Source: JAIYDJ01 sp031398695
Lineage (GTDB): Bacteria > Pseudomonadota > Alphaproteobacteria > Rhodobacterales > Rhodobacteraceae
Assembly: GCA_031398695.1 (NCBI GenBank)
Contig: JANNNU010000195.1
Location: 1 to 33,732 of the forward strand
Direction of reading: 5' to 3'
Length of the DNA: 33,732 nucleotides
Of this stretch, positions 14,281 through 23,744 are shown piece after piece. Under the pieces are notes generated by a model that was not told the DNA's origin, made no database searches, and saw nothing but the letters and a program-made list of their open reading frames with translations. Made by a program: the position numbers and the translations under genes. How positions within the stretch are numbered: position 1 is the first letter of the stretch; each line of letters opens with the position of its first letter.

Positions 14281-14844
14281 ATGCCCAAAATCAATGGAAA
14301 CGAAATCAAGCCGGGCTTCATCCTGGAGCATGACGGCGGGCTGTGGGCGGCGGTCAAGGTCAGCCACGTCAAACCGGGCAAGGGCGGGGCTTTCGCGCAG
14401 GTTGAGCTGAAGAACCTGCGTGACGGGCGCAAGTTGAACGAACGCTTCCGCTCGGAAGACAAGGTGGAGCGGACCGAGCTTGAGAACAAGGACCAGCAGT
14501 TTCTGTATGAAACCGACGGTCGGTTGGTGTTCATGGATGCCGTGACGTACGAGCAGGTCGAGATCGACGCCGAGTTTCTGGGCGATCGCCGGCCCTTCCT
14601 GCAAGACGGCATGACAGCAACGGTGCAGTATTTCGGTGACGAGGCGCTGAACGTGACCTTGCCGCAGAAGGTGCGCTGCAAGGTCGTCGAAACCGAACCG
14701 GTGCAGAACGGGCAGACGGCGTCGAAAAGCTACAAGCCCGCGGTGCTGGAAAACGGCGTGCGCATCATGGTGCCGCCGTTCATCGGGCCGGATGAGGATA
14801 TCATCGTGCACACCGAACTGATGGAATATTCCGAACGGGCCTGA
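14281..14844 (+). CDS. efp: Translation elongation factor P
   Basis: A 187-residue factor that binds ribosomes stalled at consecutive prolines and restores peptide-bond formation. The start MPKINGNEIKPGFILEHDGGLWAAVKVSHVKPGKGGAF matches domain I; the modifiable residue at the loop tip is the lysine in KPGKGG (about K32-K35). The C-terminal PPFIGPDEDIIVHTELMEYSERA is the domain III signature. ATG at 14281 gives the normal EF-P length. It has its own promoter. No EF-P modification gene (epmA/epmB) lies nearby. Confidence 0.96.
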   Translation: MPKINGNEIKPGFILEHDGGLWAAVKVSHVKPGKGGAFAQVELKNLRDGRKLNERFRSEDKVERTELENKDQQFLYETDGRLVFMDAVTYEQVEIDAEFLGDRRPFLQDGMTATVQYFGDEALNVTLPQKVRCKVVETEPVQNGQTASKSYKPAVLENGVRIMVPPFIGPDEDIIVHTELMEYSERA

Positions 14845-14883
14845 GCGCAGGGCGGGGATCACCCGTGCAATGCGGTCTGGTTT

Positions 14884-14905
14884 GGCGGGGTGAAGCCCGC
14901 CCTAC
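14884..14905 (-). repeat. Short palindromic gene-end repeat overlapping the ygfZ stop
   Basis: GGCGGG (14884-14889) pairs with CCCGCC (14896-14901), loop GTGAAG. On the minus strand it reads GTAGGGCGGGCTTCACC, and its TAG is the ygfZ stop codon. The hemP gene end at 9307-9335 is arranged the same way. Likely a REP-like terminator element. Confidence 0.55.
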
Positions 14906-15654
14906 GCGACCGTGACGATCGCTTCCCCCGCCTGCATCGCCGCCCCGGCCCGGTCGTGGCGCAGATAGGCGATGGCGTAGCCCCCCGACTGGGTGAAGAG
15001 CGTGCCCGTCGGCTTGCCGTCCGCCGTGATCTCGGTCCCGACCGGGGCGCTGCCCGTGACCGCGACCCGGACCAGACCCTTGCGCAGTTCGGTCTTGTGT
15101 TTCATGCGCGCCGTCACCTCTTGCCCGACATAGCAGCCTTTGCGGAAATCGACGCCGTGCAGGCGTTCCAGCCCGGCCTCGAGGATGAAGGTGTCTGGCG
15201 TCAACTCGATCCCGGTTTCGGGGATGGTATGCGCGACGCGGATCGCATCCCAGTCGATGGTCGCCGGGCCGCCCGCGGTGCCATACTGCCGCCAGCCGAG
15301 CGCGGGGTGGCGGGGGTCGGGCAGCGCGCCTGCGGGGGCGTCGCCCAGACCGCGCGACACGAGCATATCGGTCGCGGTCAACTGCACGTCGGCGCGCAGG
15401 CGATACATCGACAGGCGTTGCAGGGTGGCGGGGGCGATCGGGCCCGGCAGGTCAAGAAGCAGCGCCGTGCCGGTGTTGGCGACAAAAAAATCCGCGAGGT
15501 ATTTGCCCTGCGGGGTCAGCAGCGCGGTCCACACAAGGCCCGGTGCCCGTGCCAGCGGCAGGACATCGTTGGTCGTCAGGCCCTGAAGCCAGGTCAGGGC
15601 GTCATTGCCGGTCAGGGCCACGATCCGGCGGTCTGGGGCGGTTTCACCCGGCAT
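14902..15654 (-). CDS. ygfZ: YgfZ/GcvT-like folate-binding protein for Fe-S enzymes
   Basis: A 250-residue protein related to the glycine-cleavage T protein. It carries the diagnostic K-G-C-Y-x-G-Q-E motif (KGCYVGQE, 172-179, with C174). YgfZ proteins use folate and help build or repair iron-sulfur clusters in certain enzymes. The N-terminal ALTGNDALTWLQGLTTND is typical. It lies 3 bases after the ABC exporter gene on the same strand, so it is likely in that operon. The stop codon lies within a palindromic repeat. Slightly shorter than the E. coli protein, as usual in this group. Confidence 0.9.
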   Translation of the reverse strand: MPGETAPDRRIVALTGNDALTWLQGLTTNDVLPLARAPGLVWTALLTPQGKYLADFFVANTGTALLLDLPGPIAPATLQRLSMYRLRADVQLTATDMLVSRGLGDAPAGALPDPRHPALGWRQYGTAGGPATIDWDAIRVAHTIPETGIELTPDTFILEAGLERLHGVDFRKGCYVGQEVTARMKHKTELRKGLVRVAVTGSAPVGTEITADGKPTGTLFTQSGGYAIAYLRHDRAGAAMQAGEAIVTVA

Positions 15655-15657
15655 GGC

Positions 15658-17390
<1,733 letters not shown>

Positions 17391-17397
<7 letters not shown>

Positions 17398-18092
17398 GGG
17401 CCGTCCTTGCCGCCGGCCTGCCAGCGTTTATAGGACGCCGTCAGTTCGGTGCGGTCATACTGGGTGGTGATCCAGTCGATCAGGCTGATCCCGGTGGCCG
17501 TATGCACCCGGCCGTAATAGCGCAGGAAATGGTCGAGGATCCCGGTGCGCCCGCTCGACAGGTGCATGTAGCGCATCGAAAGCTGCTCTTGCGCTTCGGC
17601 CAACGGGCGGCCTTCGACCCAGATCAGATACAGGGCCGCGGCGAGGCCGGTCCGGTCGGCCCCGGATTTGCAATGCAGCAGCATCGGCTTTTCCGCCGTG
17701 GTCAGCAGACGGTGCAATTCCAGCAGCATCGGCCGCTTGGGGGCCTGGCGGGCCGAAAAGCCGATGTCGTGCAGGGTCATGCCGAGCGCGGAGCAAGCCT
17801 CGCGCTCGAACAGCCAGAAGCTTTGATGCACCTCGCCACGCAGGTTGATCACGGTCTTGATGCCTTGGGCGGCGTGGCGCGCGAGGCGCGCAGGCGACGG
17901 CTGGTTCGACCGCCACACGCCGGGCGCGACCTTGGCGAGGTTTGTCCACCAGACCCGCAGGAAGGCGTGATCCGACAGCTGGAAATGCAGTTTGGCCGCG
18001 CGACGGGCGGCGGGTGTCGAAATGTCGGACCCGAAGCGGGAGGTGAGCCGGCCCTGATAGTCTTTCAGGCGCTGGTGGATCTGCCGGATCAT
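17391..18092 (-). CDS. Tyrosine/dual-specificity-type protein phosphatase
   Basis: A 233-residue protein with the cysteine-phosphatase P-loop HCKSGADRTG (catalytic Cys141, Arg147 counted from ATG 18092). An upstream strand reads GIKTVINLRGE, as in plant/bacterial DSP-like phosphatases, and W-R-S-N-Q-P-S resembles the usual YRS-Q-P entry motif. It could act on phosphotyrosine, phosphoinositides or nucleotides; the substrate is unknown. I chose ATG 18092 because AAGG sits at proper distance; a GTG 60 bases earlier has no ribosome site. First gene of the phosphatase-exporter-ygfZ operon; its stop overlaps the exporter start. Confidence 0.83.
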
Positions 18093-18222
18093 GCGGACCT
18101 TGCGGGAACGGAGCGGAATGGGGGGGGCATAGCCGGAAAGGTGGGGTGCCACAAGCCGGGGCGCAAGGTTGACGCGGGCGGGCGGCGGGACTAGCCATGT
18201 TTGGCGCTATTGGAGATTGCAC

Positions 18223-19428
18223 ATGTCGCTTGGCTTTGGTCGTCAGTATCTTGCCATTCCCGGACCGTCCACCATGCCCGACCGGGTGTTGTCGGCGATG
18301 CACCGGGCGGGGCCGAACATCTATGCGGGACCGCTGCTGGACATGGTCGAAGGTCTGTGGCCGGACCTGAAGGCGGTGGCGCAGACCCGCCAGAACGTCG
18401 CGGCCTACATCGGCAACGGCCATGCGACGTGGGAGGCGGCAAACGCCAACCTGTTCTCGCGCGGCGACAAGGCCCTGGTGCTGGCGACGGGGCGGTTCGG
18501 TCACGGCTGGGCGGAAAGCGCACGGGCGATGGGGATCGACGTGGAGTTGCTGGACTTCGGCAAGTCAAGCGCGCCGGATTTCGGTCGTGTCGAGGCGGCG
18601 TTGCGCGCCGACCGCGAGGGCCGGATCAAGGCCGTTCTGACCACGCATGTCGATACAGCTAGCTCGGTTCGCACCTCGATCCCTGGCCTGCGGGCGGCGA
18701 TGGATGTGGCTGGGCATGACGCGCTGCTGGCGGTGGACTGCATCGCCTCGCTCGGCTGTGACGAATACCGGATGGACGACTGGGGCGTCGATGTAACGGT
18801 TGCCGCCAGCCAGAAGGGGCTGATGACCCCGCCCGGCATGGGGTTCGTGTGGTTTTCCGATCAGGCCAAGGCGCGCTGTGCCGCGGCCGATCTGCGCACG
18901 CCCTACTGGGACTGGGGTCCGCGGTCGGGGGCGTCGGAGTTCTGGCAATACTGGGCCGGCACCGCGCCGACGCACCATCTTTTCGGTCTACGCGAGGCGC
19001 TGACGATGATCCTGCACGACGAAAGGCTGGAGGCGGTCTGGGCGCGGCACGAGGCGCTGGCGGGCGCGGTCTGGGCAGCGTTCGATGCGTGGTCGGCGGG
19101 CAACCCCGCGATCGGAATGAATGTGGCCGATCCCGCCGACCGCGGCCGGTCCGTGACAGCGGCGCGGATCGGCGCGCCGGATGCGACCCGGCTGCGCGAG
19201 TGGACCGAGTTCAAGGCCGGGGTGACGTTGGGCATCGGGCTCGGCATGGCCGACAGCAGCGATCCCGCCTACCACGGGTTTTTGCGCGTCGCGCACATGG
19301 GGCACTGCAACGCGCACATGACGCTGGGGGCGCTGGCGGTGATGGAGGCGGGGATGATCGGCCTTGGCATCGCGCATGGTCCGGGGGCGCTGGCGGCAGC
19401 GGCGGGCGTGATCGGGCGGGCGGCCTGA
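18223..19428 (+). CDS. Class V aminotransferase, serine/alanine-glyoxylate type
   Basis: A 401-residue PLP enzyme of the AGT/SGAT group, which transfers an amino group from serine or alanine to glyoxylate or a related keto acid. Motifs: YLAIPGPSTMPDRVL at the N-terminus (the family opens with PGP), the cofactor Asp in LLAVDCIASLG (D172) and the Schiff-base lysine in VAASQKGLMTPPG (K198). The C-terminal FLRVAHMGHCN matches the RIGHMG-type motif. GGAG precedes the ATG at 18223. It is monocistronic here, divergent from the phosphatase operon. Exact substrates are not determinable; no other serine-cycle genes are nearby. Confidence 0.88.
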   Translation: MSLGFGRQYLAIPGPSTMPDRVLSAMHRAGPNIYAGPLLDMVEGLWPDLKAVAQTRQNVAAYIGNGHATWEAANANLFSRGDKALVLATGRFGHGWAESARAMGIDVELLDFGKSSAPDFGRVEAALRADREGRIKAVLTTHVDTASSVRTSIPGLRAAMDVAGHDALLAVDCIASLGCDEYRMDDWGVDVTVAASQKGLMTPPGMGFVWFSDQAKARCAAADLRTPYWDWGPRSGASEFWQYWAGTAPTHHLFGLREALTMILHDERLEAVWARHEALAGAVWAAFDAWSAGNPAIGMNVADPADRGRSVTAARIGAPDATRLREWTEFKAGVTLGIGLGMADSSDPAYHGFLRVAHMGHCNAHMTLGALAVMEAGMIGLGIAHGPGALAAAAGVIGRAA

Positions 19429-19438
19429 GGGCTGGAAG

Positions 19439-19490
19439 CCGGGGGTTTCACACCCCCGGACCCCCGTGGGATATTTTTGAACAGATGATG
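19439..19490 (-). repeat. Dispersed intergenic repeat, copy C
   Basis: Hairpin CCGGGGGT (19439-19446) with ACCCCCGG (19452-19459), then ACCCCCGTGGG and the core ATATTTTTGAACAGATGATG (19471-19490). Read on the minus strand it starts 13 bases after the DUF305 stop, core first and hairpin last, the same arrangement as copies A and D. It sits between two convergent genes. Confidence 0.78.
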
Positions 19491-19503
19491 GGACGCTGGC
19501 AGG

Positions 19504-19908
19504 CTAGTTGGCGTTCTTGGCCAGCCAGTCGGTCATCCAGGTGATTTCGGCTTGCTGTGCGGAAATGACGCTTTCGGCGAACTGTCGCACCTCGGGGTCG
19601 GTGCCGTATTGCAGCACGATGCGGGCGGCGTCGACCGCGCCCTGATGATGCGGGATCATGCCGGTGATGAAATCGACATCCGGGTTGCCGGTATAGGGGA
19701 TGTCCATCGTCTGGTGCATGGCGGCGCTGGCGGCACGAAAGGCTTCGGTGGCCGGCGAGTCTTCGGGGGATTGCGCGGCGGCGCCCGGCATCGCGTGGTG
19801 GGCGTGCGGATCGGCCGCAGGGGCGGTGGTCTGCCCGAAGGCCGGTGCGGCCATTGCGGACAGCACGGCAAGGGCAAGGATCGGGCGGAAGTGTCTAGAT
19901 ACCGACAT
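19504..19908 (-). CDS. Exported DUF305 protein, His/Met-rich
   Basis: A 134-residue protein with a signal peptide (about 1-25, ending APAFGQ) and a DUF305 domain. The domain shows MHQTMDIPYTGNPDVDFITGMIPHHQGAVDAARIVLQYG and QAEITWM, with paired histidines and methionines in the metal-binding pattern MIPHHQ. The mature N-terminus is also histidine-rich (DPHAHHAMPG). DUF305 proteins are four-helix bundles often found with copper-handling genes; a copper role here is inference. AAAAGG precedes the ATG. It is divergent from the amidotransferase gene with about 150 bases between. Confidence 0.88.
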   Translation of the reverse strand: MSVSRHFRPILALAVLSAMAAPAFGQTTAPAADPHAHHAMPGAAAQSPEDSPATEAFRAASAAMHQTMDIPYTGNPDVDFITGMIPHHQGAVDAARIVLQYGTDPEVRQFAESVISAQQAEITWMTDWLAKNAN

Positions 19909-20057
19909 GTATTAGCCTTTTCTTGATGCAATCATGTGACAGTTTGCCCGACGCGGTTGCAAGTCACGCTGTGGTGAGGCCCTGTCGGCATTCGGGTCTT
20001 TTCCAATGGGACCGGCAGGCGTATGGTTTTTGCAAAAGGGTTACAGTTGGGCAGGCA

Positions 20058-20849
20058 ATGGGCGGCTTAGCGAACAGGCCGGTGATCGGGATCATCGGCA
20101 ACAGTCATTCCTTGAACGACCGGTATGCGGTGCATGTCGGCGGGAAGATGAATTCGGACGCGATCGCGCAGGTGTCGGGCTGTCTGCCGCTGATCATTCC
20201 ATGCGATCCCGCCTATGTCACCGTGCTCGAGTTGCTGGAGCTGTGCGACGGGTTTTTGCTGACCGGCGGCCGGCCGAACGTGCATCCGTCCGAATACGGC
20301 GAAGAGGAAACGCCGGCGCATGGGGCGTTCGATCGCTGCCGGGATGCGGTGACGCTGCCGCTGGTGCGCGCCTGCGTCGAGCGGGGCCAGCCCTTTCTTG
20401 GCATCTGCCGCGGCTTTCAGGAAATCAATGTGGCGCTTGGTGGCACGCTTTACCCCGAGATCCGCGATCTGCCGGGCCGGATGAACCACCGTATGCCGCC
20501 CGATGGCACGCTGGAGGAACAGTTCGCGCTGCGCCACGCGGTGCGGTTCACGCCGGGCGGCGTCTTTGCGCGGTTGATGGGGCGGGACGAGGTGATGACC
20601 AATACCCTGCACGGCCAGGGCATCGCGCGGCCGGCCGAGCGGATCGTGATCGACGGGCTGGCCCCGGACGGCACACCCGAGGCGAGCTATGTGCGCGGGG
20701 CGCCGGGCTTTACCCTGGCGGTGCAGTGGCATCCCGAGTGGAATGCCTGCGACGATCCGGTATCGCGCCCGCTGTTCGACGCGTTCGGCGACGCGGCGCG
20801 GGCCTGGGCCGGGCGCAATCAACCCGCGCAAACCCGCAAGATCGCCTGA
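20058..20849 (+). CDS. Class I glutamine amidotransferase-like hydrolase (peptidase C26, PuuD-like)
   Basis: A 263-residue alpha/beta hydrolase. The nucleophile is in FLGICRGFQEINVALGG (C117), and the His-Glu partners in AVQWHPEW (H225, E227). The oxyanion region is FLLTGGRPNVHPSEYGEE. This pattern matches gamma-glutamyl-GABA hydrolase (PuuD) and related gamma-glutamyl hydrolases of polyamine breakdown. No other puu genes are nearby, so the substrate is uncertain. ATG 20058 begins the conserved sequence (MGGLANRPVIGIIGN); upstream in-frame sequence lacks similarity. The ribosome site is weak. Confidence 0.85.
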   Translation: MGGLANRPVIGIIGNSHSLNDRYAVHVGGKMNSDAIAQVSGCLPLIIPCDPAYVTVLELLELCDGFLLTGGRPNVHPSEYGEEETPAHGAFDRCRDAVTLPLVRACVERGQPFLGICRGFQEINVALGGTLYPEIRDLPGRMNHRMPPDGTLEEQFALRHAVRFTPGGVFARLMGRDEVMTNTLHGQGIARPAERIVIDGLAPDGTPEASYVRGAPGFTLAVQWHPEWNACDDPVSRPLFDAFGDAARAWAGRNQPAQTRKIA

Positions 20850-20942
20850 CCCGCCCCGGATCGCCGACCCGTCGTTGACCGCATCGCCGGTTGCCCCTAG
20901 ACCCGCGCCAAACACGCTGCGGCGTCGAAAGGGGTTGGTTTG

Positions 20943-22274
20943 ATGCACTGGGCGGACCTGCGTGCCGAAGTTCCGGGCTTGTTCGGTTTGGCGCTGCCGA
21001 TCGTGGTCGGGCTGGCGGCCTCGACCTTGCTGGGTGTGACCGACAGCCTGATGCTGGCACCGCTTGGTCCGGTACCGCTTGCGGCGGTCGGACTGACGAT
21101 GTCGGTCGCCATCATCGTGATCGCGGCGGTCTACGGGATGTTGTCGGCCCTGTCGGTGCGGATCGGCGCGGCCTACGGCGCGGGCGATCACCGGCGCATC
21201 CCGCTGCTGCTGCGTAACGGTCTGGCCCTGGGCGCGCTGGTGGGGGGGCTTGGTGCCGTGGCAATGGGGGCGGTATGGTTCACCCTGCCACTGCTGGGCC
21301 AGCCGCCCGAGGTTCTGGCCGCTATGCCCGCCTACTGGGCCTGCATCAGTTTGCTGATGATCCCGTTCGCGGTTCTGACGGTGTTCAAGTCGGCGTTCGA
21401 GGCGGTGGGGCGGCCGTGGCTTGGCACCGGGTTCGCGTTCGTGGCGGTGGGGGTGAACATTCCGCTGAATTACGCGCTGATCTGGGGCATCGGGCCGTTG
21501 CCGCAGTTGGGGCTGACCGGGGCGGGGGTCGCGTCGCTGCTGGCCGAGACGGTGGCGCTGGCGGTGGCGTGGATGTGGTGGGCGCGCGCGCCCGGCATGC
21601 GGCGGCTGCGGCTGCGCCGGCCGCTTTTGCGATCCGAGATGGTGGCGGCCTTCCGCGAGGGCGCGCCGCTGGGGGCGCTCTACATCGCCGAGACGGGGGC
21701 GATCGCGGTGGGCACCGTGCTGATCGGCATGTTCGGCACGCTGGCGCTGGCCGGCAATCAGGTTGCGATGTCGGTTGGCGGGTTGCTGTACATGGTGCCG
21801 CTGGGGGTGGCGGGGGCGGTGTCGATCCGGGTGGCGCAGGCCAAGGGGGCGGGGGCGTTGGGTCAGTTGCGCCCGATCGTGGGGGCGGCGCTGGTGATCG
21901 GCCTGTCGTGGCTGTCGGTGTCGGCGCTGGTGCTGGGGCTTTTCGGTGCCGGGATCGCGGCGTCGGTCACCGGTGATCCGGGCGTGATTGCGGTGGCGGC
22001 GGCGATCTTTGGCGTGTTTGCCATCAGCCAGATCGCCGACGGGGTGCAGTCGACCATGCTGGGCGCGCTGCGTGGCATGTCGGACACCGGATGGCCTGCG
22101 GGGGTGTCGATCATCGCCTATTGGTTCGTGGCGCTGCCGCTGGGGTGGGTCTATGCACACGCGCTGGGGTTCGGGCCGGCCGGGGTCTGGCTGGGCTTCG
22201 TGACTGCGCTGTTCGGCGCGGCGGCGGCGCTGGTGTGGCGGTTTCTGCGTCAAACGCGCCCGCAATTGCGCTAG
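20943..22274 (+). CDS. MATE-family multidrug/metabolite efflux protein
   Basis: A 443-residue inner-membrane protein with about 12 hydrophobic segments in two similar halves. Typical MATE features are LFGLALPIVVGLAASTLLGVTDSLMLAPLGPVPLAAVGL near the N-terminus and the second-half counterpart IAETGAIAVGTVLIGMFGTLALAGNQVAMS. The family expels drugs or metabolites by sodium or proton antiport. ATG 20943 follows AAAGGGG; a TTG directly before it adds one residue and is less likely. It follows the amidotransferase by about 95 bases on the same strand and may share a transcript. Substrate unknown. Confidence 0.9.
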   Translation: MHWADLRAEVPGLFGLALPIVVGLAASTLLGVTDSLMLAPLGPVPLAAVGLTMSVAIIVIAAVYGMLSALSVRIGAAYGAGDHRRIPLLLRNGLALGALVGGLGAVAMGAVWFTLPLLGQPPEVLAAMPAYWACISLLMIPFAVLTVFKSAFEAVGRPWLGTGFAFVAVGVNIPLNYALIWGIGPLPQLGLTGAGVASLLAETVALAVAWMWWARAPGMRRLRLRRPLLRSEMVAAFREGAPLGALYIAETGAIAVGTVLIGMFGTLALAGNQVAMSVGGLLYMVPLGVAGAVSIRVAQAKGAGALGQLRPIVGAALVIGLSWLSVSALVLGLFGAGIAASVTGDPGVIAVAAAIFGVFAISQIADGVQSTMLGALRGMSDTGWPAGVSIIAYWFVALPLGWVYAHALGFGPAGVWLGFVTALFGAAAALVWRFLRQTRPQLR

Positions 22275-22333
22275 ATCAGCGAGGACTTTGCAAAATGCGG
22301 CGAGGTGCGGGTCTTTCGCAAGGGTATCGCACC

Positions 22334-22912
22334 ATGACCATCCTGATCGCCTATGCCACGACTGACGGGCAGACCCGCAAGATAGCCCGGTTCTGCGCCG
22401 ACCGTCTGGCGGTGCGCCACGCCGTCGAGCTTTTGAACCTTGACGATGCCGAGGGGTTGGAGCCGTCGCGGTTCACGGCGGCCATCCTCGCGGGATCGCT
22501 GCACATGCATGCTTTCCAAAAGGCGCTGACCGGATTTGCGCAGACCCACGCCGTGGCGCTGTCGACGATGCCGACGCTGTTTCTGGCGGTGTCGCTTTCG
22601 GCGGCGGGCGACGATGCGGACGATCACGCGGGCCTGCGCGCCTGCCACGCGGCTTTTGTCGCGCAGACCGGGTGGACGCCAGGAGTGACCCTGGATGTCG
22701 CGGGGGCGTTCCGGTTCGCCGAGTACGACTTCTTTCGGGCCTGGGTCATGAAGCGGATCGCGGCGGGCAAGGGGCAGCCTGTGGATGGACGCACCAACGC
22801 CGAATACACCGATTGGGTCGCGCTGGCCGCGGCGGTGGACCGTTGGGCGACCGACCTTGCCGTCGCCGGGGGGCTTGTTGGTGCGGCCGACCTCGGTGTA
22901 ACTAAGGCCTAG
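22334..22912 (+). CDS. Flavodoxin-domain protein, HemG-like
   Basis: A 192-residue protein with a flavodoxin fold. The N-terminal MTILIAYATTDGQTRKIARF is the FMN-phosphate loop, followed by ILAGSLHMHAFQKALTGFAQ and LFLAVSLSAAG. This pattern is closest to flavodoxin-type menaquinone-dependent protoporphyrinogen oxidase (HemG) and its uncharacterised relatives. Alphaproteobacteria usually use HemJ for the haem step, so a HemG role is not assured. AAGGG precedes the ATG. Neighbours (MATE pump upstream, D-lyxose isomerase downstream) give no functional hint. Confidence 0.75.
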   Translation: MTILIAYATTDGQTRKIARFCADRLAVRHAVELLNLDDAEGLEPSRFTAAILAGSLHMHAFQKALTGFAQTHAVALSTMPTLFLAVSLSAAGDDADDHAGLRACHAAFVAQTGWTPGVTLDVAGAFRFAEYDFFRAWVMKRIAAGKGQPVDGRTNAEYTDWVALAAAVDRWATDLAVAGGLVGAADLGVTKA

Positions 22913-22936
22913 GCGAGGCGTTCGGGGGGCAGGGCG

Positions 22937-23620
22937 ATGCAACGGTCAACGATCAATCGGATCATGGCGGAAGCCGACGCGATGATCCGGCGGCATGGCT
23001 TTGTGCTGCCACCCTTTGCCTACTGGACACCTGCCGAATTCAAGGCGCGCGAGGATGCGCGGCGCATCGTGGACAGCCGGATGGGCTGGGACATCACCGA
23101 CTACGGACAGGGCCGGTTCGATGCGATGGGGCTGTTCCTGTTCACCTTGCGCAACGGGCAACTTGCCGATCTGCAGCGCGGCGGCGGCATGTGCTATGCT
23201 GAAAAGCTGCTGATCTCGCGGCAGGATCAGCTATCGCCGATGCACACCCACGTTATCAAGGCCGAGGATATCATCAACCGCGGCGGCGCCACGCTGGTGG
23301 TCGAGTTGTACGGCTCGGACGATGCGGGGCGCTTTGCGCCAGACCGCGGCGGCCGGGTGCTGTGCGACGGGATCGCGCGGGCTTATGGGCCGGGAGAGAA
23401 GCTGCGGCTGGCACCTGGAGAAAGCGTCACGCTGATGCCCGGCGACTGGCACGCATTCTGGGGTGATGGCGGCGATGTGCTGATCGGAGAGGTCAGCACG
23501 GTAAATGACGATGTGACCGACAACGTCTTTCGCGAGCCGATCGGCCGGTTTGCCGAGATCGAAGAGGATGAGGCCCCGCTGCATCTGCTGGTCAGCGATT
23601 ACGAGCGGTGGTTGAGCTGA
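22937..23620 (+). CDS. D-lyxose ketol-isomerase (D-lyxose/D-mannose isomerase)
   Basis: A 227-residue cupin enzyme that interconverts D-lyxose and D-xylulose, often also D-mannose and D-fructose. Metal ligands are visible as MHTH (H103, H105), KAED (E110) and DWHAFWG (H172). The rest matches the family: TDYGQGRFDAMGLFLFTLRNG, YAEKLLISRQDQLSPMHTH, GEVSTVNDDVTDNVF. The gene follows the flavodoxin gene by 24 bases. No sugar transporter or kinase is adjacent, which is unusual for a sugar isomerase. AGGGCG precedes the ATG. Confidence 0.9.
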   Translation: MQRSTINRIMAEADAMIRRHGFVLPPFAYWTPAEFKAREDARRIVDSRMGWDITDYGQGRFDAMGLFLFTLRNGQLADLQRGGGMCYAEKLLISRQDQLSPMHTHVIKAEDIINRGGATLVVELYGSDDAGRFAPDRGGRVLCDGIARAYGPGEKLRLAPGESVTLMPGDWHAFWGDGGDVLIGEVSTVNDDVTDNVFREPIGRFAEIEEDEAPLHLLVSDYERWLS

Positions 23621-23707
23621 GAGCACCGCGGGTTTAATCCCCCCCTAGCATTCCCACGGGACAGACGTTCTTCGCGGAAAACCCCCCACGAAGGTTTTCG
23701 TGTCGCT

Positions 23708-23744
23708 TATCACTCCGTGTGATACCGATCTCAACGTTATTGAG
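23708..23744. terminator. Two small dyads between convergent genes
   Basis: TATCAC-TCCGT-GTGATA (23708-23724) and CTCAA-CGTTA-TTGAG (23730-23744) lie between the isomerase and the sigma-factor gene. The second covers the sigma gene's TAA stop. A further GGAAAACC...GGTTTTC pairing lies just upstream (23678-23699). These are plausible weak terminators; none has a convincing T run. Confidence 0.3.

Noticed and set aside
18093..18152. A 20-residue N-terminal extension of the phosphatase from a GTG start
   Set aside because: No ribosome site precedes the GTG, while AAGG is well placed for the ATG at 18092.
20067..22265. A 732-codon minus-strand open frame opposite the amidotransferase and MATE genes
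   Set aside because: Same reason: antisense to two well-supported genes, with low-complexity basic composition.
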